Source of the DNA: Juglans regia
Taxonomy: Eukaryota > Streptophyta > Magnoliopsida > Fagales > Juglandaceae
Assembly (NCBI RefSeq): GCF_001411555.2
Contig: NC_049901.1
Coordinates: forward strand, 28,407,555-28,471,554
Direction: 5' to 3'
Length of the DNA stretch: 64,000 nt
Part shown: positions 1 through 10,836 of the stretch, piece after piece
Layout: every line of letters starts with the position of its first letter
How positions within the stretch are numbered: position 1 is the stretch's first letter
Position numbers and translations under genes: made by a program
Notes under the pieces: model-generated
Told to the model about the DNA's origin: nothing
Seen by the model: the letters and a program-made list of their open reading frames with translations, nothing else
Database searches by the model: none

Positions 1-55
1 AAAAAGAAAGAAAGAAAGAAAGAAAGAAAAACAAACAAACAAAGAAATTATAGTA
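1..55. repeat. AAAG/AAAC simple repeat
   Basis: The window opens in a purine-rich simple repeat of AAAG units that passes into AAAC units. It is ordinary low-complexity sequence far upstream of the NAC gene. Confidence 0.8.
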
Positions 56-314
56 ATCTTATTACCAGAAAAGCATTATTTCTTGGGCGGCTTTAAGAAA
101 AGTAAAATAGTACTACGTGGGAATTAGTAAGAACGGAATATATACATGATATCAACTATATATTTTCATCCATCCGTAGAGCGCCTTGATTGTCTAAGTT
201 GACAATCTAGTCTATAAAGGAGGGCGAAGGTTTATTTTTCTTGATGCATTATTAGTTCTGTTTACAGGATATATATTCATGGTATATATACATATATATA
301 TTCGTATCCAGAAG

Positions 315-333
315 ATATATATATATATATATA
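315..333. repeat. (TA)n microsatellite
   Basis: Short run of alternating T and A, about 500 bp upstream of the NAC start codon. Similar TA runs lie in NAC intron 1 at about 1060-1086 and 1347-1380. Confidence 0.8.
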
Positions 334-516
334 GTCTTCCCTGGTTGCTGTCAAATGTTTTTTTCCTCGCATTAATTTGTTTGAAAGTTTCTAGTTTGAC
401 TTTTTCCGTATGCTAGAGTGTAAGTTGGCCGATCTAAGTCAAAATGTAATGCCCACTGAAGTGGACTTTATAGTTCTTATTGTAGGAAGATCTTTTTAAT
501 TTCAAAGTGCCATTGC

Positions 517-522
517 CACGTG
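517..522. promoter_or_regulatory. G-box CACGTG upstream of NAC gene
   Basis: A palindromic CACGTG within GCCACGTGCC lies about 300 bp upstream of the NAC ATG. This is the core bound by plant bZIP and bHLH (PIF) factors and fits a stress- or light-regulated promoter. The motif is seen directly; function is inference. Confidence 0.45.
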
Positions 523-725
523 CCTTTTAACCTTAATTAATTCCGAGTTTAGCCTTTTATAAGATATTAGATAACTTTTGTTTTATTAATTAGGTCATGA
601 ATTATCAGCAAATGGAAGACTTCTTCAATGACTCTTTTGGCCTTGTACTGATCTCATAATCAAAGTCCCTTCCTGAGACTTGACTAATACAACCTCCCTG
701 ATCCAGATGTTATGATTCTACCCAT

Positions 726-731
726 TATAAG
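726..731 (+). promoter_or_regulatory. Candidate TATA box of NAC gene
   Basis: TATAAG lies 96 bp before the ATG. A start about 30 bp downstream would give a leader of roughly 60-65 nt that contains the (GA)n run at 781-800. It is the best-placed TATA-like word here, but there is no transcript evidence. Confidence 0.4.
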
Positions 732-780
732 AAGCTTCTTAGTCGATCAAGTCTTTGTTCAAGTATAGCTAATGTTCCAC

Positions 781-800
781 AGAGAGAGAGAGAGAGAGAG
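781..800 (+). repeat. (GA)n run in NAC 5' leader
   Basis: Pure GA dinucleotide run followed by GAGA-rich sequence up to the ATG at 822. GA/CT runs are common in plant core promoters and 5' UTRs and can bind BPC/GAGA factors. The run is also likely to vary in length between individuals. Confidence 0.6.
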
Positions 801-821
801 CGCTAGAGAGAGAAAGAGAAG

Positions 822-1059
822 ATGGAAGTAGCAAAGGTGATCAGCTCTGCATACGACTTTAAAAATAAGGGCAACGATAAAGAAATTATGCTTCCAGGTT
901 TTCGATTTCATCCAACCGATGAAGAGCTTGTTGGGTTTTATTTGCTGAGAAAGGTGGAGAAGAAACCAATCAGTATTGAACTAATCAAACAAATTGACAT
1001 ATACAAATATGATCCATGGGATCTTGCAAGTAAGTACTTCTGCTTTCAGTAATTTGTTC

Positions 1060-1092
<33 letters not shown>

Positions 1093-1344
1093 CCAGTACC
1101 ATGAAAGAAACCTTCGTAAAACCAGTACTACATATAAATTTTAGACCACAAGAATGATCAGTGGTAGAGATCAAGGCTCATGATCAGAAGTCTTAATTAA
1201 TATTAACAGTCGTTGCTCGATCATAGATGAGATATGTAGTTGGATCTGATTAAAGATTAATTCATAGGTTTGAAGCCTTCCTCTCAAGTTACACATGCAT
1301 TATTGAATTCGAAGGCCTCGAATTAATTGTAACCTTTGCAGCTT

Positions 1345-1383
<39 letters not shown>

Positions 1384-3597
1384 GTGACTTGGGCTATACT
1401 TGCAATATCATTATAAGACATAAGCAGCTTCCAATTTCACAATCTCCACCAGATCAATGACATGACTTTCAAAAATCAATGGAAAGCAAGTGGCTAGCTA
1501 GGGCCACATGCAGTATTCCTCGTAAGATGGTCTTCAACGCATATTAGCTAGTTTTGAGATGACAAAAAGAAAAAAAGAACAATTCTAATCGTATTTTTCT
1601 AGATAATTGAAAGAGGTGCCATAAAATTTCATCTTCTTGCCATCCAAACAGGAGTTATGATGTTCACATGCAGTACTGGGGTTAAGGGGGAAACCGAAAG
1701 AGATTGTTACTGTAAACCTTTTCTTGATGGGGAATTCAAATTAGGTGCGTTGAAAAAGTCCGGTCCTTTGAAATGGACATAAGCGTTTGGTCTAACCAAC
1801 CTCATTGTATTCAATTTCTAAATTCAGTTACATCAGCTTGCAACCATAAGTATACTAATTACCTCAAAAGTGTTGAGAAACCGTTTGTCTTGCTTCCTAT
1901 TTATATGATCTGTGTGTGTATACGATTTGTTCTGATTTATGTCCATCTGTTAACAATGAAGAAGAAGACATTACAAACGCTGGGGACAAGGAGTGGTATT
2001 TCTTCTGCATAAGAGGGAGGAAATATAGAAACAGCATCAGACCTAACAGAGTCACAGGGTCTGGATTCTGGAAAGCCACAGGCATTGATAAGCCCATATA
2101 TTCAGTCCACGAACCTCGTGAATGCATTGGCCTCAAGAAGTCCTTAGTCTACTATCGTGGAAGTGCTGGTAAAGGTACTAAAACTGATTGGATGATGCAC
2201 GAGTTTCGCCTTCCAACAAACGGTACTACTAAAAGTAGCAACCAGCTCAGGAATGCCAGCAATAATATTGCTCAAGAAGCCGTAAGATTATTCTCATTAA
2301 TCTAGCTTTTTCCTTAATTAAATATTACTTTCCTTAATCATCTACACACGTTGCATGCATCTAAGGCCTGGTTTGGATAGTGATTTAAAAAAATTAAATT
2401 GTTTATTATATTTTATGTGAGAATTTGAAAAAGTTGTAATAATGAAATAAGACGAGATAAAATTATTTCTGTATCCAAACGGGGCTTATAAAGTACACAC
2501 ACATGTACCCTTTCTTAACTTACAAGAAACCGATGTTAAAGTATAGGCGGGGAATACCTGCAGAACTTGTATTAAACTCTTTTTGAACTTCCAAAAGGGT
2601 ATCCCTTAATCACTAGAACTTCTCCACGGAAATATATGAGAGGAAAGATTTTCATCTTGACAATTAGCTAGGAGCCTATCTCAGTAAAACCGAAATTAAG
2701 AAGAGATCGGCCATTAGAGTTTTTATTCGAATTTTAAAGGTTAGAGTGGAAGCCATGTATACTAGTTAATTATATATATTAACTTGAATAAGATTTTTTG
2801 GAACGTTCTGCGCATAATTTTTGCTTCATTACTTTTAAATGTTCTACAATGTTATTTATTTTTGCCACATGGACTAGTCTCTTTGTGATAGATGGTACGT
2901 CCCATGCATGAATCATGATCAGCTCTTTTAATATAATAGGTAGAAGTTAATTTATAAGATTGATGACTTTTGGAACTACTTATTGCATGTATGTGATAAT
3001 CCAATTCAAATCTTGTTTGCTTAGTCCAAAACTGTATTCTTACATACATATACTATTTGGTTGAATGCCAAGTAAGAAAATTAATTAAGAACTTTAATTA
3101 ATTCGAAAATACTTCGATGATATCATTCAGTTTCAAATCAATTAATGCCATAATAAGCTAACTTAGTCATTCTAATGGCCGGTTTGCAGGAAGTTTGGAC
3201 ACTTTGCCGAATATTCAAACGTGTCGCATCTTATAAAAAGTATCCAACCAATTGGAAATTAGAAACCTCGAGCAAACAAAATCAGACAGATTCATGTTCC
3301 AAACCATGTAGTTTGGAGTCTGACAATGACAACAAGGAGCTATACATTAGTTTTGAAGACTCGGTCCTTCAACAAAGTGACGAAAGAAAACCGCTAATCC
3401 AACAGTTTGATGAAAGAAACCACCATTGTTTTGCGGGACAGTACATGAACTCTGCGACCACCCAATTTCCATTTCCATCATCCTACTCAAGTTTTAGGTA
3501 CCCAAGCGCAGATGATTATTTCTTTTCAAACGGAAGCTGGGATGAGCTAGGACCAGTGGTTCAGCTAGCCAATGATCCATCACAAGTTTATATATGA
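822..3597 (+). CDS. NAC042: NAC domain transcription factor, JUB1/NAC042-like (3 exons)
   Basis: Sequence-specific nuclear transcription factor. Exon 1 is 822-1029 (donor GTAAGT at 1030) and carries NAC subdomain A with [13 protein letters not shown] and [10 protein letters not shown]. Exon 2 is about 1968-2281 (donor GTAAG at 2282) with [27 protein letters not shown] and [13 protein letters not shown]. Exon 3 is 3190-3597, opens with [11 protein letters not shown], and has a Q/D/S-rich C-terminal tail that probably activates transcription. The joined exons give 309 aa; Arabidopsis JUB1 (ANAC042) is 275 aa. The [16 protein letters not shown] and [12 protein letters not shown] wording is typical of that subgroup, which is known for H2O2 response, stress tolerance and slower senescence. 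The intron 1 acceptor is ambiguous among three in-frame AGs. The frame is open throughout, so this is probably a functional gene. The subgroup is fairly sure; one-to-one orthology is not. Confidence 0.9.
1030..1967 (+). other. NAC intron 1
   Basis: A 938-bp phase-1 intron with donor GTAAGT. It ends in GAAGAAGAAG, so the acceptor could be 1961, 1964 or 1967. The last gives the same spacing between DPWDL and KEWYFF as in JUB1. It contains two long TA microsatellites and no other recognisable element. Confidence 0.7.
2365..2486. mobile_element. Short MITE inside NAC intron 2
   Basis: Terminal inverted repeats read GGCCTGGTTTGGATA on the left and TATCCAAACGGGGCTT on the right, around a 122-bp A/T-rich body. 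The body matches, in reverse orientation, part of the longer element at 4031-4229, so this is a deleted copy of one family. No clear target-site duplication is visible. It lies wholly within intron 2 (2282-3189) and does not touch splice sites. Confidence 0.7.
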
Positions 3598-4030
3598 CTG
3601 TAGATATTAGATAGATGTTCAGAGAGCTGTGACTTGTTCATTTGTACTTTTTCTTTAATTTGGCTCTTGGGTTAACTGTAGTTCATATAAATATTTGTTT
3701 AGCGATCGCCAGTGACAGACAGTTTTTTTAAAGAGAAATACTGCATGTTCATCATGATGCTAAGCTTTTAGTCGTTATCCATTTATAATCTCTTGATGTA
3801 GTATAAAATATTTGGAAAATTGTTTGTTATCTCATCTTTATCCAACAATTATTTCATGCTACATCAAGAGATGATAAAATGATAATGATTATAAAGATGA
3901 TCAATAATATTTTTCCTTTTAACTATAATGTTCAGAACATAATTAAGTATACTTTGGAGATTTCTCATAATTAGGTTATTAATATTTCTCATATACAAAT
4001 TATATAAAGGATTTCTATTTTTAATGATGT

Positions 4031-4229
4031 AGGGTTGGTTTGGATACAAAAAATATTTCATCTCATCATTACAACTTTTTCAAATTTTTACAAAATATAA
4101 TAAACAATTTAACATTTTTAAATCCCAAAACAATAATAATATTAAAAATAATATTTTAATAATATTTTATTTAATTTTTAACTTTTATATCAACTAATCT
4201 CATTTCAACTTACTATCCAAACAGCACTT
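4031..4229. mobile_element. MITE with GTTTGGATA termini
   Basis: About 200 bp, A/T-rich, with TTGGTTTGGATAC at one end and CTATCCAAACAGCACTT at the other. The inner sequence (ACAACTTTTTCAAATTTT, ATAATAAACAATTTAA) is the reverse complement of the copy in NAC intron 2. It lies about 430 bp downstream of the NAC stop codon. Confidence 0.7.
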
Positions 4230-4509
4230 TATTTGCATAGCGTTCTATTTTGTTATATTCTTTTATAATGGAAAAACACCTATAGCCTAAGTGTCAACAA
4301 AGCTCTAGAAGAATTTGGATTTGCGGATAGCTTCGTGTAAATATTGAAGAAGATAACAGAAAATATAGAGTTCAAGAAGACTAAGAGCATCACTCAAGAA
4401 TATGTTGTTGAATATGTTCGTGGATATTACAAGAATTATGGTGTGAGTTACGAGTAATTAATAGGTACTTTCGAAATATGGACATGTGATAATTTTATCA
4501 TATCACAGG

Positions 4510-5183
4510 TAGGGGTGTAAATTCAAATCGAAAAATCGAAAAACTGGTCTGGACCAAATCGAACCGGACCGGTTTTGAACCGGTTTTTAAAATGTAAAAA
4601 TCGGCCAGTTCCGAGATTTTTTGGCCTAGACCGAACCAGACCGGACCAGTTGATTAAAAAAAATAAAAAATAATATTTTTATATATAAGTTTTATACAAA
4701 ATATTTTATATATATTAAATATTAATATATATAAGTTTTATATATAATGTCTAATTATAAATTTTTATGTGAAATTTTATATATAATATATATATTCATA
4801 TATGAAATAATTTCTTATTATAATTTATAAATTATTACATAAAATGTTAATACTAAATCATTAAAAGTTTATAACTAATACTAATATATAACTTATAACT
4901 ATACCAATAATCTAATATTAATACTATTATATATTCTAATATATTAATAAAAGTATAAAACAGTTTTTTTTAAATCAAATCTTTTTCTTTTATAAACAAA
5001 TTTTTAATGCAAATTGTGAAACTTACATGTTAAAAAAATCGAAAAACCAGACCGGAAACCGGTAAAACTGGAAGTACTGATTTAGGAGGGTAACCGGTGC
5101 GTAATCGGTTTTGAAAAATACAAAACCGGTACATACCGGTTCGATCTTAGATTTTATCCAAAACCGGACCGGTTACACCCCTA
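4510..5183. mobile_element. hAT-type MITE (674 bp) with 8-bp TSD
   Basis: Perfect 11-bp terminal inverted repeats: TAGGGGTGTAA starts the element and TTACACCCCTA ends it. It is flanked by ATCACAGG (4502-4509) and ATCATAGG (5184-5191), an 8-bp target duplication with one mismatch, which is the hAT signature. Both subterminal regions are rich in ACCGGACCGG/AACCGGTT; the middle is A/T-rich and non-coding. It has no ORF and must depend on a transposase elsewhere. Confidence 0.8.
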
Positions 5184-5191
5184 ATCATAGG

Positions 5192-5753
5192 ATACCATGT
5201 GTCACATCCTATTTTTTTTAAATACTGATAAATCTCAACTGATAATATTCTAACATAATGTGATAACCTGGACTTAGCCAAGTTTTCGTTCATATTTCGT
5301 TATTAGGCTATTTATGGTTGTTGGGCTGAGTAAGATGGTAGAGGATACTTAGAAACTTTGGACCTGATACATTAGGCATCTAAGCCCACAAGAGAAGCCC
5401 ACAAGGCCCATAGATTTTGGCCATCACATAGGTTTAGGGTTTGGAAACCCTAGTGGACCTTAGGGCACATGCCCAACTCATCACATAGTGCCACATGTCA
5501 TTCCATTTGTGTCCTACACTAGGTGCAATGAACTTAGACGTGATATGGAAAAAATGGGTTGAGAGACTTTAGGGTTTTGGTAAGCCAAAAGCCCCACACA
5601 CCTATCAAGGGATGCTCACCTACCTCTGCCACTTGTCACGCATGCAAAAGACCTTGTTTGAGAGAAGCACTTGACTTGACACTTGCCACTAACCTAGAGG
5701 GCTTCTAGAGGAAGGAAATGATGAGACACATTAGGAAGGCCAAGGATTTCATT
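5192..5753 (+). repeat. Left flank of outer repeat A (hAT target)
   Basis: No gene is visible. The stretch beginning TGTGATAACCTGGACTTAGCC at 5259 looks like an LTR start. It shares short words such as GCCACTTGTCAC with 18029 onward, the other side of the hAT insertion, so it is probably the interrupted left part of one old repeat. The family is not recognised. Confidence 0.4.
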
Positions 5754-6207
5754 CAGTGTTTTTGGTACCGTACCGTACCGGCTGGTACGACCGGTATATG
5801 CCGTACCGGCCAATCGGCCGGTACCGGTAAAGTAAGTGTTTCGTTTCGGCCGAAATTTCGGCTGTACCGGCCGGTATTTTATGTTTTGGCCGAAACACAA
5901 ATTTCGGCCGGTACGCTTTTCAGCAGCTGGGTTGATGGCATTTTTGTAATTTTTGCAAACTCTAAAGGGCAATTTTGGAATTTTACCACAAAATGAAAAC
6001 CTAGTTTCGGACGAATCGGACCTTCAGATTTCAGAATTCTCATTTCTCAATATCCTCAACTCTCAATTCGGCCGAACTCATTTCGGCGCCCAGGCTCCCA
6101 GTCCCAGTCCCAGCATCTCACGAGTTCACGCCTCACGGCATCACGCACGACCAGCCAGCGGCCAGCAGTCCACCGCATGACGCCGACCACCACCAGGCCT
6201 CAACTTG

Positions 6208-7013
6208 GTATTTTATTTTTACTATTTTTTTTGTTTATATTTATAACTTAATTTAATTATTTTTTTGTTACTTTTTTGATAAACAAATCAGAATTGTATT
6301 TTGATAGATGTTTTAGATTATATTGTTATAGTGTTTGTTTGTATTTTTATAGATATTTTAGATTATATTGTTATAGATGTTTGTTTTTATTTTGATAGAT
6401 GTTTTAGATTATATTTTTATAGATGTTTGTTTGTATTTTTATAGATGTTTTAGATTATATTGTTATAGATGTTTGTTTTTATTTTGATAGATGTTTTAGA
6501 TTATATTTTTATAGATGTTTGTTTGTATTTTTATAGATGTTTTAGATTATATTTTGATAGATGTTTTAGATTATATTTTTATAGATGTTTGTTTTTATTA
6601 TTATAGATGATGTTTTAGATTATATTTTTATAGATGTTTGTTTTTATTTTGATAGATGTTTTAGATTATATTTTGATAGATATTTTAGATTATATTTTTA
6701 TAGATGTTTGTTTATATTTTTATAGATGTTTTAGATTATATTTTTATAAATATTTTAGATTATATTGTTATAGATGTTTGTTTTTATTTTGATAGATGTT
6801 TTAGATTATATTTTGATAGATGTTTTAGATTATATTTTTATAGATGTTTGTTTTTATTCTTATAGATGATATTTTAGATTATATTTTTATAGATGTTTGT
6901 TTTTAATTTTTATTCTTATAAATGTTTTTGATTATATTGCATAAGTAGTTTAGATTTGATGAGTTTCTTCTTAATGACTTACTTATAAGTGTTAATTTGT
7001 TATACTTTAATAG
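6208..7013 (+). other. Predicted 5' UTR intron of hAT transposase gene
   Basis: The GC-rich leader (about 6050-6207) stops at a GTATTT donor. TTTAATAG at 7006-7013 is a good acceptor just before the ATG at 7020. The whole interval is A/T-rich with the minisatellite inside. This is a prediction from splice-site words and a composition switch only. Confidence 0.4.
6290..6930 (+). repeat. ~45-bp A/T-rich minisatellite inside hAT
   Basis: Tandem units built from AGATGTTTTAGATTATATT plus TTTATAGATGTTTGTTTTTA, about 45 bp in full form, with half-unit variants. About 14 full or partial copies are seen. It lies in the predicted 5' UTR intron of the transposase. Confidence 0.85.
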
Positions 7014-7019
7014 TTATAA

Positions 7020-8620
7020 ATGTCTAGTTGTCAATCAACTGGTGGTATGACTTCAACTCCAACACTTGCTCCTGTAAGATCAGAAGATCCAGCATGGGCC
7101 CATGCACGTGCTGTGCCAGGGGCAAGAAATAATACTGAATGTTTATATTGTAATAAAATAATTAGAGGTGGCGGGATCACTCGGTTGAAGCATCATCTAG
7201 CTGGAATTCCAGGCGATGTAGAAGCATGTAAAAAGGTGTCTGAAGATGTAAAATGGCAAATGAAGGAGTTGCTTAATGAAATAAAAAAAAGCAAAGAGAA
7301 GAGAAGGAGAATAAGGTCAGAGATTGGAGGCGATATAGATTTAACATCTGATGATATTGACGATCGTAATAGTATGGAGGGACAGTCTCAACTTTCAAAA
7401 GGTAAGGGGAAGTCGAAAGAATCTGGAACTGGAGAGTCAGTGGGGGGGATTGAGTAGATTTTTTGCTCCAAGAACAACTCCTGGGGCCCAACCTTCAATT
7501 AAGAGTTCTATGTGTTCAAATGAGATGATTGTAAAAGCAAAGATGGCTGTAGCACGCTGGTGGTATGATGCTAATCTGCCTTTTAATGCTGCTCAATCTA
7601 AGTTTTATCAACCAGCTATCGATGCCATGACTGCCATTGGGCCAGGATTCAAAGGCCCATCTTTATATGAGTTGAGAGGAAATTTGTTAAAAATGGCTGT
7701 GAATGAGGTTCAAGATTATTTGCAACAAATTAAGAAGATTTGGAATGAGACCGGTTGTTCGCTAATGGCAGATGGTTGGACAAACCAGAAGCAACAATCA
7801 ATAATCAACTTTCTTGTTTATTGTCCGAAAGGTACAATGTTTTTGAAGTCTGTTGATACATTTGGTCTTAGAAAAGATGCTGAAACATTGTTTAATATCT
7901 TTGATGAGGTTGTTCAAGAAATTGGAGCTGAGAATCTTGTGCAGTTCATAACGGACAATGATGCAAGTTATAAAGCTGCAGGAAAAAAGTTACAACAGAA
8001 GTATGGCTCTTTCTACTGGTCCCCATGTGCAGCTCATTGCATAGATTTAATGTTGGAGAATTTTTCTGATCCAAGATATTTTTCCCTTATTGATGATACC
8101 ATAAAAAAGGCAAAAAAGATAACAAAATTCATCTATAACCATGGCTGGGTTTTGGCATTGATGAGAAAAGACTTTACCAAAGGTCATGATTTGTGTCGTC
8201 CTGCAGTTACAAGATTTGCGACAAATTTTTTAAGTATCCAATGTTTGCTTTTGTTTAAGAAAGAACTTAGACAAATTTTTACTTGTGATAAATGGATTGC
8301 ATCAAGTCATTCTAAGAGCAGCATAGGGAAAGAGATAGCTGAAATTGTTTTAGAAGATAAAGAGTTTTGGGTTCAATGTCAATTCATTGTTAAAGTTAGT
8401 GAACCTTTGGTTCGTGTTCTACGACTTGTTGACGGGGATGAGAAGCCTGCAATGTGATACTTGTATGATGCAATGGAAAGAGCCAAAGAGAACATAAAAG
8501 CAAGATGCAATAATAAAGTCAGCTTATTCAGTCCATTCACTAGGATCATTGATTCCAGATGGGATAGGCAGCTTCACAGTCCATTACATGCAGCGGGTTG
8601 TTTTCTTAACACTGGAATTT
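7020..8620 (+). pseudogene. hAT transposase, N-terminal part (BED + DUF659), broken
   Basis: DNA transposase of the hAT superfamily. Starting at ATG 7020, residues about 20-75 form a BED zinc finger: W-A-H, then CLYC, then RLKHHLAG and a final C. The frame ends at 7457 after a run of seven G at 7442-7448; one G too many pushes translation out of frame. The body then continues in the next frame with SRFFAP, ADGWTNQKQQS, FITDNDASYKAAG and SPCAAHCIDLMLE (the DUF659/RNase H-like core). A TGA at 8456-8458 breaks it again, but conserved sequence (YDAMERAKENI, HSPLHAAGCFLN) continues to the LTR insertion after 8620. It joins to the part at 16823-17679. Non-functional. Confidence 0.9.
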
Positions 8621-10822
8621 TGTAACACCCCGTATTTTAGTGTATTTTTATTGAAGGATTATTTTTATGTTATTCAAAAAATTATTCTCTTGTTTTAAAA
8701 TTATTGAATTTTAATTGGATTATTTTTAGGATTTTTAATTGGGAAAAATTAATATTTTATGTGCTTTCTTAATATTTATTTATTGTTGTGCATTTAAACT
8801 GCTTTTCATATTTAAATTAATTACTGTGTGATTTAATTATTTCAATTTGACTTTACCATTACGTTTAAATTATTTTATTTAATTTGTGGTTTTAAAATCG
8901 TTTCCGTTGGATCATTTTCGTGACCCAAGTTATGAGGATTGGACCTCATTTCTTTTCCCCTATTTTTCTTTTCCTCCTTTTCTTTTCTTTCTTTTCTTTT
9001 TCTTCTCCCAGTATTTTCCTTTCCCGGCGCGAAGCCCAGCCCCCTCCCTCTCTCTTCCCTCCGTTTCTTTCTCTTCCACCCAGCGCCGCCGTGCGCCTCC
9101 CGTGACCAACACCGCCCCTTCCGTTCCCCTCCCCATCGGCCGGCGACCCTTCCCCGTGAATCTCAGCCCCTATCTCGCCGCCATTAGCCTCCACAACAGC
9201 CGCTTCATTTCCTTCGCGCGCTGCCGTCGCGCCACCATTGGCCACCATCTTCCTACCACTTCATCCCCGACCTCTTGGCAACCCAATGGACCCAACCCCG
9301 GCTCCGATCCGTCACCGGTGAAGCCCCACCAAGTCCATCTCCGATTTCGGCATTTTTGGCCTAAAACCACCCTTTGCGCCGTCATCCACGGCAAACCACC
9401 ACCACCATTGGCTTCACCGACCTCTCTAGGCCCTACCCTATCATTTTGGGGTCTTCGTTTGTCTCCGTTGAAAAGTGGGTATTTGTGACCCACGGCCACA
9501 GTGTATTTTACACTGTGGTGTTGCTCAGACGTCGCCTTTTTCAGCTTCGTGATCCTCCGAAAATTATCATATAGCGCTGTAAGTATTTCTCCAAAGTATT
9601 CTCATGAATTTTATGTATTTTTGCACTAACGCATTTCACTGTATTTTTGGCATGCCGGACTGAGTCCGAGGAGTACGGGGGTCGGATGGATTTGTGATTG
9701 GAGTTGTTGGTTTGATTGGATTGGATTGGTTATTGGTTATTGATGGATTTTGGATTTGGTTGGTTCATGTGCATTTCATTATTTCATGCATGTTCATGTT
9801 TGTAAAGGAAAACTGGGTTTTCGTGTATTGCATTCATGTTCATGTGTTTATGAAAACTGGGTTTTCATGTGAATGATTTGTTGGGTGCGTGTGTATCACG
9901 AACCCCAAGCCGAGATGGGGCATTATCTCGGTGGAGCTCCTCTGGTTACTCGGGAGCGGAATAAACTGAGTAACGTCCCCTGGATTGTCGCTGGGCGACA
10001 ATGGGATCAGACGAGAGATTCGTGCCGACTCCGTGGTCCTTCTGCTGGCGGGGACTAGAGGATGTCTGGCCATGTACTCGCTGGGCGCGGAACTGGGCAT
10101 CGCTCGTTGCGTAGTGGGTGCTCGGCCATAACGCGCTGGGCGCGGAACTGGGCATCGCTACGAAGCCAAGGACGTGCGGATGGTCCCTAGGGGAGGCCAT
10201 GGTGCATAGGGTATTGACGGATTAAATGGACTATTTTCTGGGAAAATAGTGTGAGTTGGATTTTGTGTAAATCATTTTCTGGGAAAATGTTTTACGGATT
10301 ATTTTTGGGCCAAATGGGATTTTGGCGTGTGTTGGAAAATTATCATTTTCGGGGAAAATGATGTTTTGAGGAAAAATGCATATTTCTATCATATGCATGC
10401 ATGTTAGTTGTATTAAATGCATTTTATTCCTGAGATTATTTTTGGGTTATACTTACCTGCGGTACCATTCTGTGGTAACGCAGATTTTGATGCAGATGAG
10501 GAGGAGGAGGGTGAGCCTGAGGAGACGGCTCCGCCCGAGGAGTGATCTGGGATCACTGGCTATTGTTATTTATTTTACCCTTTTGTATTTTTGGGACATG
10601 TGTTAACTTTATTTTGGATGACTGTATAACTGTTTTTAAAACTTTACTGATGTTTACTTGTATTTAAATTCTGGTACTTAGTTGACTAATCCGCTGCGTT
10701 GTTGTTGTACACCGTTGCATGTACACACACTTGGCACTTTCGTTGGGATGTGTGACCGTGTTGTCATCATCCCGGCGTCTCGATTCCTGTGTTTTCCTTA
10801 CATGGGGGTCGGGGGCGCTACA
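8621..10822 (+). repeat. 5' LTR of nested gypsy element
   Basis: 2202 bp, TG...CA. A T-rich start is followed by a CT-rich then GC-rich block (8940-9560). At 9579 there is a strong splice donor (GCT|GTAAGTATTT). Three near-palindromic ATTTTCTGGGAAAAT boxes lie at 10233, 10274 and 10345, and an imperfect duplication of CTGGGCGCGGAACTGGGCAT lies at about 10080-10160. The many ORFs in the GC block are not conserved between the two LTRs and are not called as genes. Confidence 0.9.
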
Positions 10823-10824
10823 GG

Positions 10825-10836
10825 TGGTATCAGAGC
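10825..10836 (+). other. Primer binding site (tRNA-iMet type)
   Basis: TGGTATCAGAGC begins two bases after LTR1. This is the usual complement of the plant initiator-Met tRNA 3' end that primes minus-strand DNA in gypsy and copia elements. Confidence 0.9.

Noticed and set aside
1773..2136. Separate small genes around NAC exon 2
   Set aside because: Overlapping frames of a spliced exon; the NAC frame with correct splice sites explains the conservation.
5694..5996. Pair of 92-codon frames on opposite strands at the hAT left end
   Set aside because: Mirror-image products of the palindromic TACCGG array; no domain.
8886..9499. Open frames up to 200 codons on both strands in the LTR GC/CT block
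   Set aside because: Low-complexity S/P/F-rich translations; frames differ between the two LTR copies because of indels, so they are not conserved as protein.
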